Below, piece by piece: positions 56,530-64,000 of a DNA stretch of 64,000 nucleotides. The stretch is from Methyloligella solikamskensis (GTDB lineage Bacteria > Pseudomonadota > Alphaproteobacteria > Rhizobiales > Methyloligellaceae). The notes under the pieces were generated by a model. That model had not been told where the DNA came from, did not search any database, and worked only from the letters and a program-made list of their open reading frames with translations. Each line of letters begins with the position of its first letter. Position 1 is the first letter of the stretch. The position numbers and the translations under genes are program-made. The DNA lies in the NCBI RefSeq assembly GCF_042676065.1, contig NZ_JBHTJO010000001.1:1364001-1428000 (forward strand). The letters are read 5' to 3'.

Positions 56530-56848
56530 CCCTCTTACGCCCTACTCAATCGCATCCGAATACGCAGATGCGTGCACTTCGTGGTGCCTCCCAATCGCGC
56601 TCTATTGGCACGGGCGTGGTCGCGCAGTTCTTGTGTGGCGTGTGGCCTTGCGCTTATTTCAACCCCTCGGTGCGAAGCTAGGGTCTGCCTAACTCGTTAA
56701 GGGATCGTTGCTTTCATCCAGTTTGATTTAGCTTTTCAGTTAAGCTGCTGAAAATTTTAGATAAAAGCTAATTGGCGATCGCGCAGCACGAGCCGGCCAC
56801 CTATCAGGTAGGGGACACGGTTCGGGCTTAATCGGATTGTGGGTGGAA
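56530..56848. other. Intergenic region between autotransporter start and tRNA-Val
   Basis: A 319-base gap without a gene. It is AT-richer than the rest from about 56690 to 56775 and should hold the autotransporter promoter. It contains a nested inverted repeat: TTAGCTTTT (56728-56736) with AAAAGCTAA (56763-56771), and inside it TTTTCAG (56733-56739) with CTGAAAA (56748-56754). I see no clear -10/-35 set. Confidence 0.5.
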
Positions 56849-56924
56849 TGGTGGGCGGTACTGGACTTGAACCAGTGACCCCTGCGATGTGAACACAGTG
56901 CTCTACCAGCTGAGCTAACCGCCC
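56849..56924 (-). tRNA. tRNA-Val (anticodon CAC)
   Basis: A 76-base tRNA read on the minus strand, with a GGGCGGT/ACCGCCC acceptor stem, D arm GCTCAGCTGGTAGAGC, anticodon stem-loop CTGTG-TTCACAT-CGCAG (anticodon CAC), T arm ACTGGTTCAAGTCCAGT and encoded CCA after discriminator A. All stems pair, with one G-T pair in the anticodon stem. Confidence 0.96.
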
Positions 56925-57038
56925 TCGGGTCTTGGATGTGCGGATTTAGCGAGCGAGGCTCACCCAAGTCAAGCAGGGGCTGAGAGAATTGCTGAGGCTT
57001 TCTCCGCCAGGCCTGCTTTTTTCGCTATTGAGCTTCCG

Positions 57039-57449
57039 CTATTGGACCGCAGCGCGGGCTTCCGCAAGGGTAGCGTCGGCGGCGGCCGTATCGCCATCGG
57101 CGCATTCGGCATCGGCACGATCGAGAAGCTCATAGACCCGGTCGGTGGTCGCTTCGCTCAAAGTGCCGCTCTGCATGACGTCGGCGAGGGCGTTCTCCGT
57201 CTCGGTGACCTGCTGGGTGCAGGGATCTTCCAGCTGCTCCATCCCCATCTCACCGTTCATGCCGTCTTCCATCATGCCGCCGTCCGTCGACCCGTCCTCC
57301 ATGGACCCGTCGTCCATCATCTCGCCCTGGGGCATGTCGCCGGACTCCCCAGGCATCGTCATGCCGGGCATCTCCATGCTGTCCTGAGCCTGGGCGGCGC
57401 CGGCGAGCAAAAGCACAAGACCAACCATGGTCAGCGAAAACCGTGTCAT
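57039..57449 (-). CDS. Methionine-rich exported protein
   Basis: Protein of 136 residues with a signal peptide (cleavage near AQAQD, about 22). The mature N-terminal half is full of Met, Gly, Asp and Glu (for example MEMPGMTMPGESGDMPQGEM and GGMMEDGMNGEMGMEQ), the C-terminal half is helical with two cysteines (DPCTQQ; DAECADG). Met clusters of the MxxM type bind copper(I) or silver in periplasmic proteins, so a copper role is possible; it is not shown by the sequence alone. ATG 57449 has GGAG upstream. No partner gene is obvious. Confidence 0.7.
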   Translation of the reverse strand: MTRFSLTMVGLVLLLAGAAQAQDSMEMPGMTMPGESGDMPQGEMMDDGSMEDGSTDGGMMEDGMNGEMGMEQLEDPCTQQVTETENALADVMQSGTLSEATTDRVYELLDRADAECADGDTAAADATLAEARAAVQ

Positions 57450-57554
57450 CCCTCGATACTCCAAAGCAGCGGTCCGGCGCGTCTTCCGGCCAGGACCGAT
57501 TGGTTATTCCGCAGCAGCGGTGAGGTTGATTTCAACTGCGGCAAATTTACGGCT

Positions 57555-58289
57555 TCATGACGGAGTGCCGAAGGGCGGATTGACCGGGTCTTCGGAGGTC
57601 AGGAGCTGGTGCAGAACGGGCAGCAGATCGGCATAGCCGTCGATCAGCGCTTCCGGGGCCGTGGCGGCCAGGGAGTCCGCCGGTCCATAGCCGAACCGCA
57701 CGCCGATGGCCGGGATGCCGGCGGCTTTCGCGGTGCGGATGTCCACGTCGCTGTCGCCGATCATCACGGCGCGCTGCGGATCGCCGCCTGCCGCGGCGAT
57801 GGTTTCGGTCAGATGCAGCGGATCGGGCTTCGATGCGGCGAAGGTGTCCCGACCGGCAATGCTCGCGAACCGGTCCGCCATCTCCAGGCTGCGCAGAAGC
57901 TGCAGCGCCAGCTGCTCTCGCTTGTTGGTGCAGACGGCAAGGATCGCGCCGGCGGTCTGCAGCTCGTCCAAAGTCTCAAGCATGCCGGGGAAGGGGACGC
58001 TCTCCACAGCGATATTCGTTTCGTAGTGGTCGAGGAAATCCGCCAGCATCGCGTCGATCCGGTCTTCAGTGCGGTGCTCGTTCGGCGCATCCACCTGGTG
58101 CAGCCCTTCGGCGATCATGGCGCGCGCCCCAAAAGCGACCGACGCCCGTACCGCCTCGCCCTGGACGGCAGGGAAGCCGCAGGCCTGAAGCGCCCGGTTC
58201 AGGGCGTTGGTGAGATCGGGCGCGGTGTCGACCAGGGTGCCGTCGAGGTCGAAAACGATGGTGGTTCCGGCGAGGGGGGAGGAACTCAA
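57555..58289 (-). CDS. gph: Phosphoglycolate phosphatase (HAD superfamily)
   Basis: HAD-type phosphatase of 244 residues that removes phosphate from 2-phosphoglycolate, a product of DNA repair or Rubisco oxygenation. Motif I FDLDGTLVDTAPDL gives the nucleophile Asp, motif II is VCTNKREQL, motif III SKPDPLHL and motif IV MIGDSDVDIRTAKAAG. The start is uncertain: TTG 58289 with GATGAGG upstream gives the normal length before motif I; an in-frame start at 58433 would add 48 residues. Cap domain of subclass I. No clear operon partner. Confidence 0.85.
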   Translation of the reverse strand: MSSSPLAGTTIVFDLDGTLVDTAPDLTNALNRALQACGFPAVQGEAVRASVAFGARAMIAEGLHQVDAPNEHRTEDRIDAMLADFLDHYETNIAVESVPFPGMLETLDELQTAGAILAVCTNKREQLALQLLRSLEMADRFASIAGRDTFAASKPDPLHLTETIAAAGGDPQRAVMIGDSDVDIRTAKAAGIPAIGVRFGYGPADSLAATAPEALIDGYADLLPVLHQLLTSEDPVNPPFGTPS

Positions 58290-58540
58290 GAGGGCCTCAT
58301 CTTCTAACGAAAAACTGTTGTTTCTGGCCCGTGGCGCCGATCGCGCCTGCTTGCTCAAATAGAAGGCAGGCCTGGTCCGGGCTTTTTCCCACCCTTGCAG
58401 GGCTTCAGGGGTCAGTCTAGAGATTGCGGCCAATGGCGTTTATTCGCACGACCCATCCGTTTCTTCAAAACTTCCTGGGGGCGTCTTTGCGTCTTGGGGT
58501 GCGTGTGCGGCTCTAAGACCGCGAGAGGTAGTATCATCTG

Positions 58541-61429
58541 ATGACAAGCGTAGCGGCCGTCGCGTCGGAAACCGAAGACCGAGATTCTCTGATTGGGCGC
58601 TGGAGCGACCGGATGCGGGAGTACCGCGACCGGGTGCCGTTCGAGCCGCAATCCAATCCCGTCAAACAGCTTGCGCTGGATCTGTCCCGTGCGCTGGAAA
58701 GCGGCGACCTGACCCGCGAAGACATGGAAGCGGTCGCAAAGGAGCTGAGCGACCGGGCACTTGTGGGCCGTGCGAAGAACACGGTCCGCTATCTGGGCGA
58801 CAAGAAGGTCGACCAGCTCTCGGAGATTCTGCGCAAGCAGATCTACGAGTCCGCCTTCAAGAAGGGCGAGCAGATTTCCTTCGCCAAGTTCCGGAACCGG
58901 TGGGAGACGCCGCGGGACGGAATCGTCTTCACCGCGCACCCCACCTTCGCCATCCCCTACGGCTTGCGCGAGATCCTGGTGCAGATGATCGACACGGAGT
59001 CGTTCGACGATCCGGGCTTGCGCGAGGCGATGAAGCCGTTCCGGCACGCGCCGGAGCCGGACATCAGCCTGAGCATGGAGCACGAGCAGGTTCAGAAGGT
59101 GCTGGAAAACGCCCAGGAAGCCTCTGGCCGCCTGATCGACATCATCCTGTCCGTGGCGCGGGAGCTCTATCCGAACGAGTGGCACAAGATGCGGCCGCGG
59201 CCCATCCAGCTGAACAGCTGGGTCGGCTACGACCTCGACGGGCGGACCGACATCCAGTGGTACGACTGCTTGCGCATCCGTCTCGACGAGAAGCGCATCC
59301 AGATCGGCCGCGATATCGACTGGATCAAGGCGATCGGATCGGAGCTCGATGCGGAATCAGAAGCCTGCAAGGAGCTCATGAAGCTCCTCCGCGTATTCGA
59401 GAAGGAGCTAAAGGCGGTCGACCGTCAGGTGGAGCTGTTCAATCGCGATCTCGACGATCCGGCGCAGCTGACCAAGGCGGCGAACGAGCTGACCAAGCGT
59501 TCGGCGCGCTCCCGCAAGAGCGTCATTGCGCGGGCTGACCGCTGGCTGACCCGTGCCATCGACAAGGAGACCGACGACGATATCCAGCAGAAGCTGGTCC
59601 GCCTGCGGGCGCAGATCGTGGGGTGCGGTCTCGGCACGGCGCGCATCCATCTGCGCCTCAACGCCCAGCAGCTTCACAACGCCATCCGTAAGCCCATGGG
59701 GCTTGAAGGCAATGTCGATGTGACGAGCCATGTGCTGCTCGGCCGGCTGGATCGGATGGTTCAGGATGCGGAGGAGGAGCAGGTCAATTTCGGCACGCTG
59801 TTCGTTGAGCGGGCGACCGCTGTGCGCCAGTTCATCGTGGCGGCCCAGATCCTCAAGCATGTGGATCCGGATGCGCCGATCCGTCTGCTGATCGCGGAGA
59901 CGGAATCGCCCTTTACCGTTCTGGCAGCGCTCTATTTCGCCAAGCTGTTCGGCGTCGACGGCATGCTCGACATCTCACCGCTCTTCGAGACGGTGGATGC
60001 GTTCGAGCACGGGGCGCGCATCATCGAGTCCCTGCTTGAGACCGATAGCTACCGCCAGGAGATCAAGACCCGGGGGCGGCTCGCCGTGCAGAACGGCTTC
60101 TCAGATTCAGGCCGCTTCATGGGGCAGATTCCGGCCGGCATCGCCATCGAGCGCCTGCAAGGCCAGGTCGCCGACGTGGTCGCCAATGCGGGACTCGGCA
60201 AGATCGAGTTCCTGATCTTCGACACTCATGGCGAATCCATGGGCCGTGGCGGTCATCCGCGCAGCCTGACCGATCGCTTCCTCTACACGCTGTCGCCCTG
60301 GGCGCAGCAGAAGGTGGAGTCCCACGGGCTCGGCCTGCACCACGAATCGAGCTTCCAGGGCGGCGACGGCTTCGTGCTGTTCGGCACGCCGGATCTCGCT
60401 TTCCGGGTGCTGGCCCATGCCATGATCGCGCCGAGCGAGGCGGCGCCGGTTGCCGACGACAAGTTCTATTCGGATTCCGATTTCATCCGGGATTTCTACG
60501 AGGGCGTGCGGCAGTATCAGATCCGCGTCTATGACGACGAGAACTACCGCCATTCGCTGGCGGCCTTCGGCACCAACTTCCTGGTGAAGCCGGGCTCGCG
60601 GAAGACGAAGCGGCAATACGATGCGGCGAAGGGTGCGCGTAATCCGGCCTCCGAGGTCCGGGCGATTCCCCACAACTCGCTGCTGCAGCAGTTTGGCATG
60701 GCGCTCAACGTGGTCAACGGTGTTGCGACCGCCATGCGTCACGAGCCCGACCGCTTCGTGCAGATCTATCGACAGTCGCCGCGCATGCAGCAGCTGATCG
60801 CCATGGTCGGCCACGCCAAGAAGCTTTCCAGCATCAAGACCCTGGTGGCCTATTCGTCGGTGTTCGACGATGCCTTCTGGGTGACGCGGCCTTACGGTCA
60901 CCAGGAGCTGCATGTGAAGGAGGCCTGCCTCTATCTGGCGGATCTCCTGCGCGACGACCGGCGTCACGACGCGATGATGCATCTGGCGAGCTTCCTGCGG
61001 AAGGACGCCATCTATCTCGACGACACGTTCGACGACGTGAATCTCGAGTCCCGGCCGAACTGGGAAGACGGACGGCTGGAGCTCGACGTGCTGCAGGCGG
61101 TCCGGCTGGCGCTGATCCAGCACATCTTCCTGCTGGCGGCGCGGGTCCCGCGCTTCTCCACGCGAAACGACATCGCCCGCGATCAGATCATCGGCCTTAT
61201 CCTGTCGCTCCGGGTGGAAGAAGCGGTGCAGCTGCTGCGCGAAGCGTTTCCGAAAGACGTGCCGGAGGTGACGGAGTATACGCTCGACGAGCCTGCCACA
61301 TATACCGGCTACGAAGGCAGCGACTATGCGGAGATCAACCGTGCGCTGATTGATCCGATTGTCGAGACCTATCGGGTCGTGCTGGAGATCGGCGTGGGCG
61401 TGACCCACCATTTCGGCGCATACGGTTGA
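58541..61429 (+). CDS. Divergent phosphoenolpyruvate carboxylase-like protein
   Basis: Large protein of 962 residues with the PEPC layout. Recognisable elements are GIVFTAHPTFA (PEPC TAHPT motif with its catalytic His), SWVGYDLDGRTDIQW (GGDRDGNP site), AETESPFTVLAALYF and SPLFET, SDSGRFMG where PEPC has SDSxKDAG, GESMGRGGHP where PEPC has GRGGxxGRGGGP, GSRKTKR and RAIPHN. So the Lys and one Arg of the PEP/bicarbonate site are changed and the C-terminal NTG is missing. It might be a distinct alphaproteobacterial PEPC subfamily or do something else. ATG 58541 is preceded by GAGAGG. It lies 28 bases before the gabD-like gene, which may be co-transcribed. Confidence 0.7.
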   Translation: MTSVAAVASETEDRDSLIGRWSDRMREYRDRVPFEPQSNPVKQLALDLSRALESGDLTREDMEAVAKELSDRALVGRAKNTVRYLGDKKVDQLSEILRKQIYESAFKKGEQISFAKFRNRWETPRDGIVFTAHPTFAIPYGLREILVQMIDTESFDDPGLREAMKPFRHAPEPDISLSMEHEQVQKVLENAQEASGRLIDIILSVARELYPNEWHKMRPRPIQLNSWVGYDLDGRTDIQWYDCLRIRLDEKRIQIGRDIDWIKAIGSELDAESEACKELMKLLRVFEKELKAVDRQVELFNRDLDDPAQLTKAANELTKRSARSRKSVIARADRWLTRAIDKETDDDIQQKLVRLRAQIVGCGLGTARIHLRLNAQQLHNAIRKPMGLEGNVDVTSHVLLGRLDRMVQDAEEEQVNFGTLFVERATAVRQFIVAAQILKHVDPDAPIRLLIAETESPFTVLAALYFAKLFGVDGMLDISPLFETVDAFEHGARIIESLLETDSYRQEIKTRGRLAVQNGFSDSGRFMGQIPAGIAIERLQGQVADVVANAGLGKIEFLIFDTHGESMGRGGHPRSLTDRFLYTLSPWAQQKVESHGLGLHHESSFQGGDGFVLFGTPDLAFRVLAHAMIAPSEAAPVADDKFYSDSDFIRDFYEGVRQYQIRVYDDENYRHSLAAFGTNFLVKPGSRKTKRQYDAAKGARNPASEVRAIPHNSLLQQFGMALNVVNGVATAMRHEPDRFVQIYRQSPRMQQLIAMVGHAKKLSSIKTLVAYSSVFDDAFWVTRPYGHQELHVKEACLYLADLLRDDRRHDAMMHLASFLRKDAIYLDDTFDDVNLESRPNWEDGRLELDVLQAVRLALIQHIFLLAARVPRFSTRNDIARDQIIGLILSLRVEEAVQLLREAFPKDVPEVTEYTLDEPATYTGYEGSDYAEINRALIDPIVETYRVVLEIGVGVTHHFGAYG

Positions 61430-61457
61430 TGTGAAGCACCACTAGGATCGAGACGTT

Positions 61458-62906
61458 ATGAAGCTGCAAGATCACGAGCTGCTCAAGGAGCAGTGCCGCA
61501 TCGGGGACTCCTGGTGCGGAACCCCCACCATGGAAGTCACCAACCCGGCTAACGGGGCGGTGATCGCCAAGGTCCCCAAACTCGGCGCGGCGGAAACCAA
61601 GCAGGCCATCGAGGCGGCGGATGCGGCCTTGCCGGCCTGGCGGGGCATGCTCGCCAAGGAACGGGCGCAGATCCTGCGGCGCTGGTTCGATCTGCAGATG
61701 ACCCACCAGGAAGACCTGGCGGCGATCATGACGGCGGAGCAGGGCAAGCCCCTCTCCGAAGCCAGGGGCGAGGTCGGCTACGCCGCCTCCTTCACCGAGC
61801 TGTTCGCCGAGGAGGCGAAGCGGGTCTATGGCGAGATCATCCCTACGCCCAAGCAGGGCGCGCGGGTTCTGGTGGAGCGCCAGCCCATCGGGGTGGTCGG
61901 CGCCATCACGCCGTGGAATTTCCCGCTCGCCATGATCACCCGGAAGGTTTCGCCGGCGCTGGCTGCCGGCTGCACGGTGGTCTGCAAGCCTGCTGAAGAT
62001 ACGCCGCTTTCGGCGCTTGCATTGATGGAGCTTGCGATCCGCGCCGGCGTGCCGCCTGGCGTGCTCAACATCGTGACGGGTGATCCGAAGGCAATCGGCG
62101 GGGAGCTGACCTCGAACCCGACCGTGCGGATGATCACCTTCACCGGCTCCACCGAGGTGGGAAAGCTGCTCATGGAGCAGTCCGCCCGGACGGTGAAGAA
62201 GATGAGCCTGGAGCTCGGCGGCAACGCACCCTTGATCGTGTTCGACGATGCCGATCTGGAGCGGGCCGTGGCCGGCGCGCTCGCCTCGAAGTTCCGCAAC
62301 ATGGGCCAGACTTGCGTCTGCGCCAATCGCCTCCTCGTGCAGGACGGCATCTACGACCGCTTCGCCGAGCGGCTCGCCGAAGAGGTCGAGAAATTCAAAC
62401 TGGGCGAGGGAACGCAAGACGGTGTCGACCAGGGCCCGCTGATCAACGAAGCCGGGCTCAAGAAGGTCGAGACCCATGTGGCCGATGCGGTTGAGAAGGG
62501 CGCGGAGATCAAGACCGGCGGCAAGCGCAGTCAGCTCGGCGGCACGTTCTTCGAGCCGACGGTGCTGACGGGGGCGACCACGGAGATGCTGCTCGCCAAC
62601 GAGGAGACCTTCGGCCCCGTTGCCGCGCTCTTCCGCTTCACCGAGGAAGAAGAAGCAATCCGAATCGCCAATGACACGCCCTATGGCTTGGCCTCATATT
62701 TCTTCACCCGCGATCTGGCCCGCGCCTTCCGGGTCTCCGAAGCGCTGGAGGCCGGCATCGTGGGCGTCAACGAAGGGCTGACCTCCAGCGAGACGGTGCC
62801 CTTCGGCGGCGTCAAGGAATCGGGGATCGGCCGGGAAGGCTCGCATCATGGGATCGACGAGTTCGTCGAGATGAAATACATCCTTATGGGCGGGTTGGAG
62901 AGCTAA
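61458..62906 (+). CDS. gabD: NAD(P)-dependent succinate-semialdehyde dehydrogenase
   Basis: Aldehyde dehydrogenase of 482 residues that oxidises succinate semialdehyde to succinate at the end of GABA or polyamine breakdown. Catalytic Glu252 (LELGGNAP) and nucleophile Cys286 (MGQTCVCANR) are in place, with the cofactor loop ITPWNFPLAMI and FTGSTEVGK. Cys at C+2 (TCVC) and the GKPLSEARGEV segment fit the GabD subfamily. It starts 28 bases after the PEPC-like gene and is followed by rpiA. The link with putrescine from AguAB via GABA is plausible but not shown. Confidence 0.9.
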   Translation: MKLQDHELLKEQCRIGDSWCGTPTMEVTNPANGAVIAKVPKLGAAETKQAIEAADAALPAWRGMLAKERAQILRRWFDLQMTHQEDLAAIMTAEQGKPLSEARGEVGYAASFTELFAEEAKRVYGEIIPTPKQGARVLVERQPIGVVGAITPWNFPLAMITRKVSPALAAGCTVVCKPAEDTPLSALALMELAIRAGVPPGVLNIVTGDPKAIGGELTSNPTVRMITFTGSTEVGKLLMEQSARTVKKMSLELGGNAPLIVFDDADLERAVAGALASKFRNMGQTCVCANRLLVQDGIYDRFAERLAEEVEKFKLGEGTQDGVDQGPLINEAGLKKVETHVADAVEKGAEIKTGGKRSQLGGTFFEPTVLTGATTEMLLANEETFGPVAALFRFTEEEEAIRIANDTPYGLASYFFTRDLARAFRVSEALEAGIVGVNEGLTSSETVPFGGVKESGIGREGSHHGIDEFVEMKYILMGGLES

Positions 62907-62962
62907 GAGTCGGCGGCTAGTCTGCCGACGCAGATATCGAAGACCCAGCCACGGGGAATGCG

Positions 62963-63682
62963 GTGCTGACGGCGGACCAACTGAAGGAAAAGGCGGCTCT
63001 TCGGGCGCTTGAGCTGGTGCGCGACGGCATGCGGCTCGGGCTCGGCACCGGCTCCACGGCGGCGCATTTCGTCAAAGGGCTTGGCGCACGTGTCGCTGAG
63101 GGCCTCAACGTGCTCTGCGTGCCGACCTCCGAAGAGACCCGCGAGCTCGCCGAGAGCCTGGGTATCCCGCTCTCCACCCTGGATGAAATTCCACAACTCG
63201 ATCTGACCGTCGACGGCGCCGACGAGCTGGACGACCAGCTCCGCCTCATCAAGGGCGGCGGCGGCGCGCTGCTGATCGAGAAGATCGTCGCGACCGCCTC
63301 AAAATCCATGGTGGTGATCGCCGACGATACCAAGGAAGTCGAGCAGCTCGGCGCCTTTCCGTTGCCGGTCGAGGTCGTGCCGGTGGGCTTGCGCGCCACC
63401 CAGGCGCTGATCCAGGGCATGGCCAGCGAGGCTGGGTGCGAAGGCGAGATCAAGCTGCGGATCGGCAAGGGCGGCGAGCCGTTCTACACCGATCAGAACA
63501 ATCTCATTCTCGACTGCCATTTCGGCAGCATCCCCGAACCCGAGGTCCTGCATTTCGCGATCAAGCGTTTGCCGGGCGTCGTGGAGGTCGGGTTGTTTCT
63601 GGGAATAGCGGATGCCGCGATCGTTGCGGGGCAGGAGGGGCTAAAGGTTTTGCGTTCAGCCACTTGGGAGGAAAAACTATGA
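62963..63682 (+). CDS. rpiA: Ribose-5-phosphate isomerase A
   Basis: Interconverts ribose 5-phosphate and ribulose 5-phosphate in the pentose phosphate pathway. The 239-residue enzyme has the phosphate loop LGTGSTAAHFV, the active-site segments DGADELDDQ and KGGGGALLIEKIVA, and the C-terminal GVVEVGLFLGIADAAIVA. GTG 62963 is preceded by GGGGAA. Its stop overlaps the next ATG (ATGA), so the downstream exported protein is probably co-translated. Confidence 0.94.
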   Translation: MLTADQLKEKAALRALELVRDGMRLGLGTGSTAAHFVKGLGARVAEGLNVLCVPTSEETRELAESLGIPLSTLDEIPQLDLTVDGADELDDQLRLIKGGGGALLIEKIVATASKSMVVIADDTKEVEQLGAFPLPVEVVPVGLRATQALIQGMASEAGCEGEIKLRIGKGGEPFYTDQNNLILDCHFGSIPEPEVLHFAIKRLPGVVEVGLFLGIADAAIVAGQEGLKVLRSATWEEKL

Positions 63683-64000
63683 TCAATATGACCCGAAAAA
63701 TCCTGGTCCTCATGCTTGCCCTGGGGATGCTCTCGGTCGGCGGCTCTCCTGCGTTCGCGCAAGATGCCGGCGACGGCGCAAGCGACGAGAAAGCCGCTCT
63801 GGCGCGGGAATATCTGGAGCTCACCCATCAGCTTGCCAGCGCCGAGGCCATCGCCATGGCGGTCGGCTCTCAGATCATCCGGCAGCGTCCGGAGAGCAAG
63901 CTCGATGTGGAGGATGCGGCCGAGGCCGTGGCGCCGAAATTCGAAGACGAGGTCGACGAGATGAACGACCAGGTCGTGGCGGTCTACACGAAGCGCTTCA
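63679..64000 (+). CDS. Exported DUF2059-like protein, cut off by the window end
   Basis: Partial gene, 107 complete codons visible, that runs off the right edge. It has a signal peptide (residues 1-27, cleavage near AFAQD) and a helical region beginning REYLELTHQLASAEAIA, as in DUF2059 proteins. The ATG overlaps the rpiA stop by 4 bases; a second in-frame ATG is three codons on. DUF2059 function is unknown; a periplasmic helical protein is expected. Confidence 0.75.
   Translation, partial: MINMTRKILVLMLALGMLSVGGSPAFAQDAGDGASDEKAALAREYLELTHQLASAEAIAMAVGSQIIRQRPESKLDVEDAAEAVAPKFEDEVDEMNDQVVAVYTKRF

Overview
The window is about 64 kb of GC-rich (roughly 62-65%), densely coded DNA from an alphaproteobacterium, most likely of the Rhizobiales (Hyphomicrobiales). 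The main reason is one block at 2.0-18.3 kb: ccmI-ccmE-ccmF-ccmH, a DegP protease, a FeuP/FeuQ-type two-component system, glnE, a PleC/PdhS-type histidine kinase and pepN. From memory this order matches the cycHJKL-degP1-feuPQ-glnE-pleC neighbourhood of Sinorhizobium and relatives. GTG and TTG starts, 4-base stop/start overlaps and a chromosomal tRNA-Val fit the same group. I see no phage, transposon, plasmid or CRISPR locus, so this looks like ordinary chromosome with a few accessory genes.

Layout. 0-2 kb: a PhoQ-like sensor kinase and a glycine-zipper lipoprotein. 2-8 kb: cytochrome c maturation genes and DegP. 8-18.3 kb: FeuPQ, GlnE, PleC-like kinase, aminopeptidase N. 18.4-19.5 kb: a GFA-family gene of lower GC and a conserved hypothetical. 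19.8-23.3 kb: opgG-opgH for osmoregulated periplasmic glucans. 23.3-28 kb: a YHS-containing copper P-type ATPase, an RraA-like protein, a small membrane protein and an exported beta-carbonic anhydrase. 28.2-30.6 kb: a ZnuD-like TonB receptor behind two Zur-like operators. 30.6-37.3 kb: a diguanylate cyclase, then a LysR regulator divergent from an agmatine/polyamine module (solute-binding protein, agmatine deiminase, N-carbamoylputrescine amidase), then a tRNA dihydrouridine synthase. 37.3-37.6 kb: two kinds of intergenic palindromic repeat. 37.6-46.6 kb: an ICMT-like methyltransferase, phosphohexomutase, VOC protein, two retropepsin-like proteases, a sensor kinase, an MBL hydrolase, a UDG-superfamily protein, an Lrp regulator and a beta-hydroxyacid dehydrogenase. 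46.8-52.6 kb: small exported proteins, including two YHS-like paralogues and a cluster of a peptidoglycan-binding-like protein, a caspase-fold protein without its catalytic dyad and another small exported protein. 52.6-57.5 kb: a ModE-type regulator, a large Gly-rich autotransporter, tRNA-Val(CAC) and a Met-rich periplasmic protein. 57.5-64 kb: phosphoglycolate phosphatase, a divergent PEP-carboxylase-like protein, succinate-semialdehyde dehydrogenase, RpiA and a truncated DUF2059-like gene.

How the genes work together. Three themes recur. The first is envelope homeostasis: DegP, FeuPQ, OpgGH, autotransporter, retropepsins and small exported proteins. The second is metal handling: Zur/ZnuD, carbonic anhydrase, copper ATPase, YHS and Met-rich proteins. 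The third is nitrogen and polyamine metabolism: GlnE, agmatine to putrescine, succinate-semialdehyde dehydrogenase. No large undescribed system is obvious. The most unusual items are the pseudo-caspase cluster, the PEPC-fold protein with altered active-site motifs, the DUF1045 protein lacking both HxT motifs, and the Zur-box/ZnuD/exported carbonic anhydrase neighbourhood.
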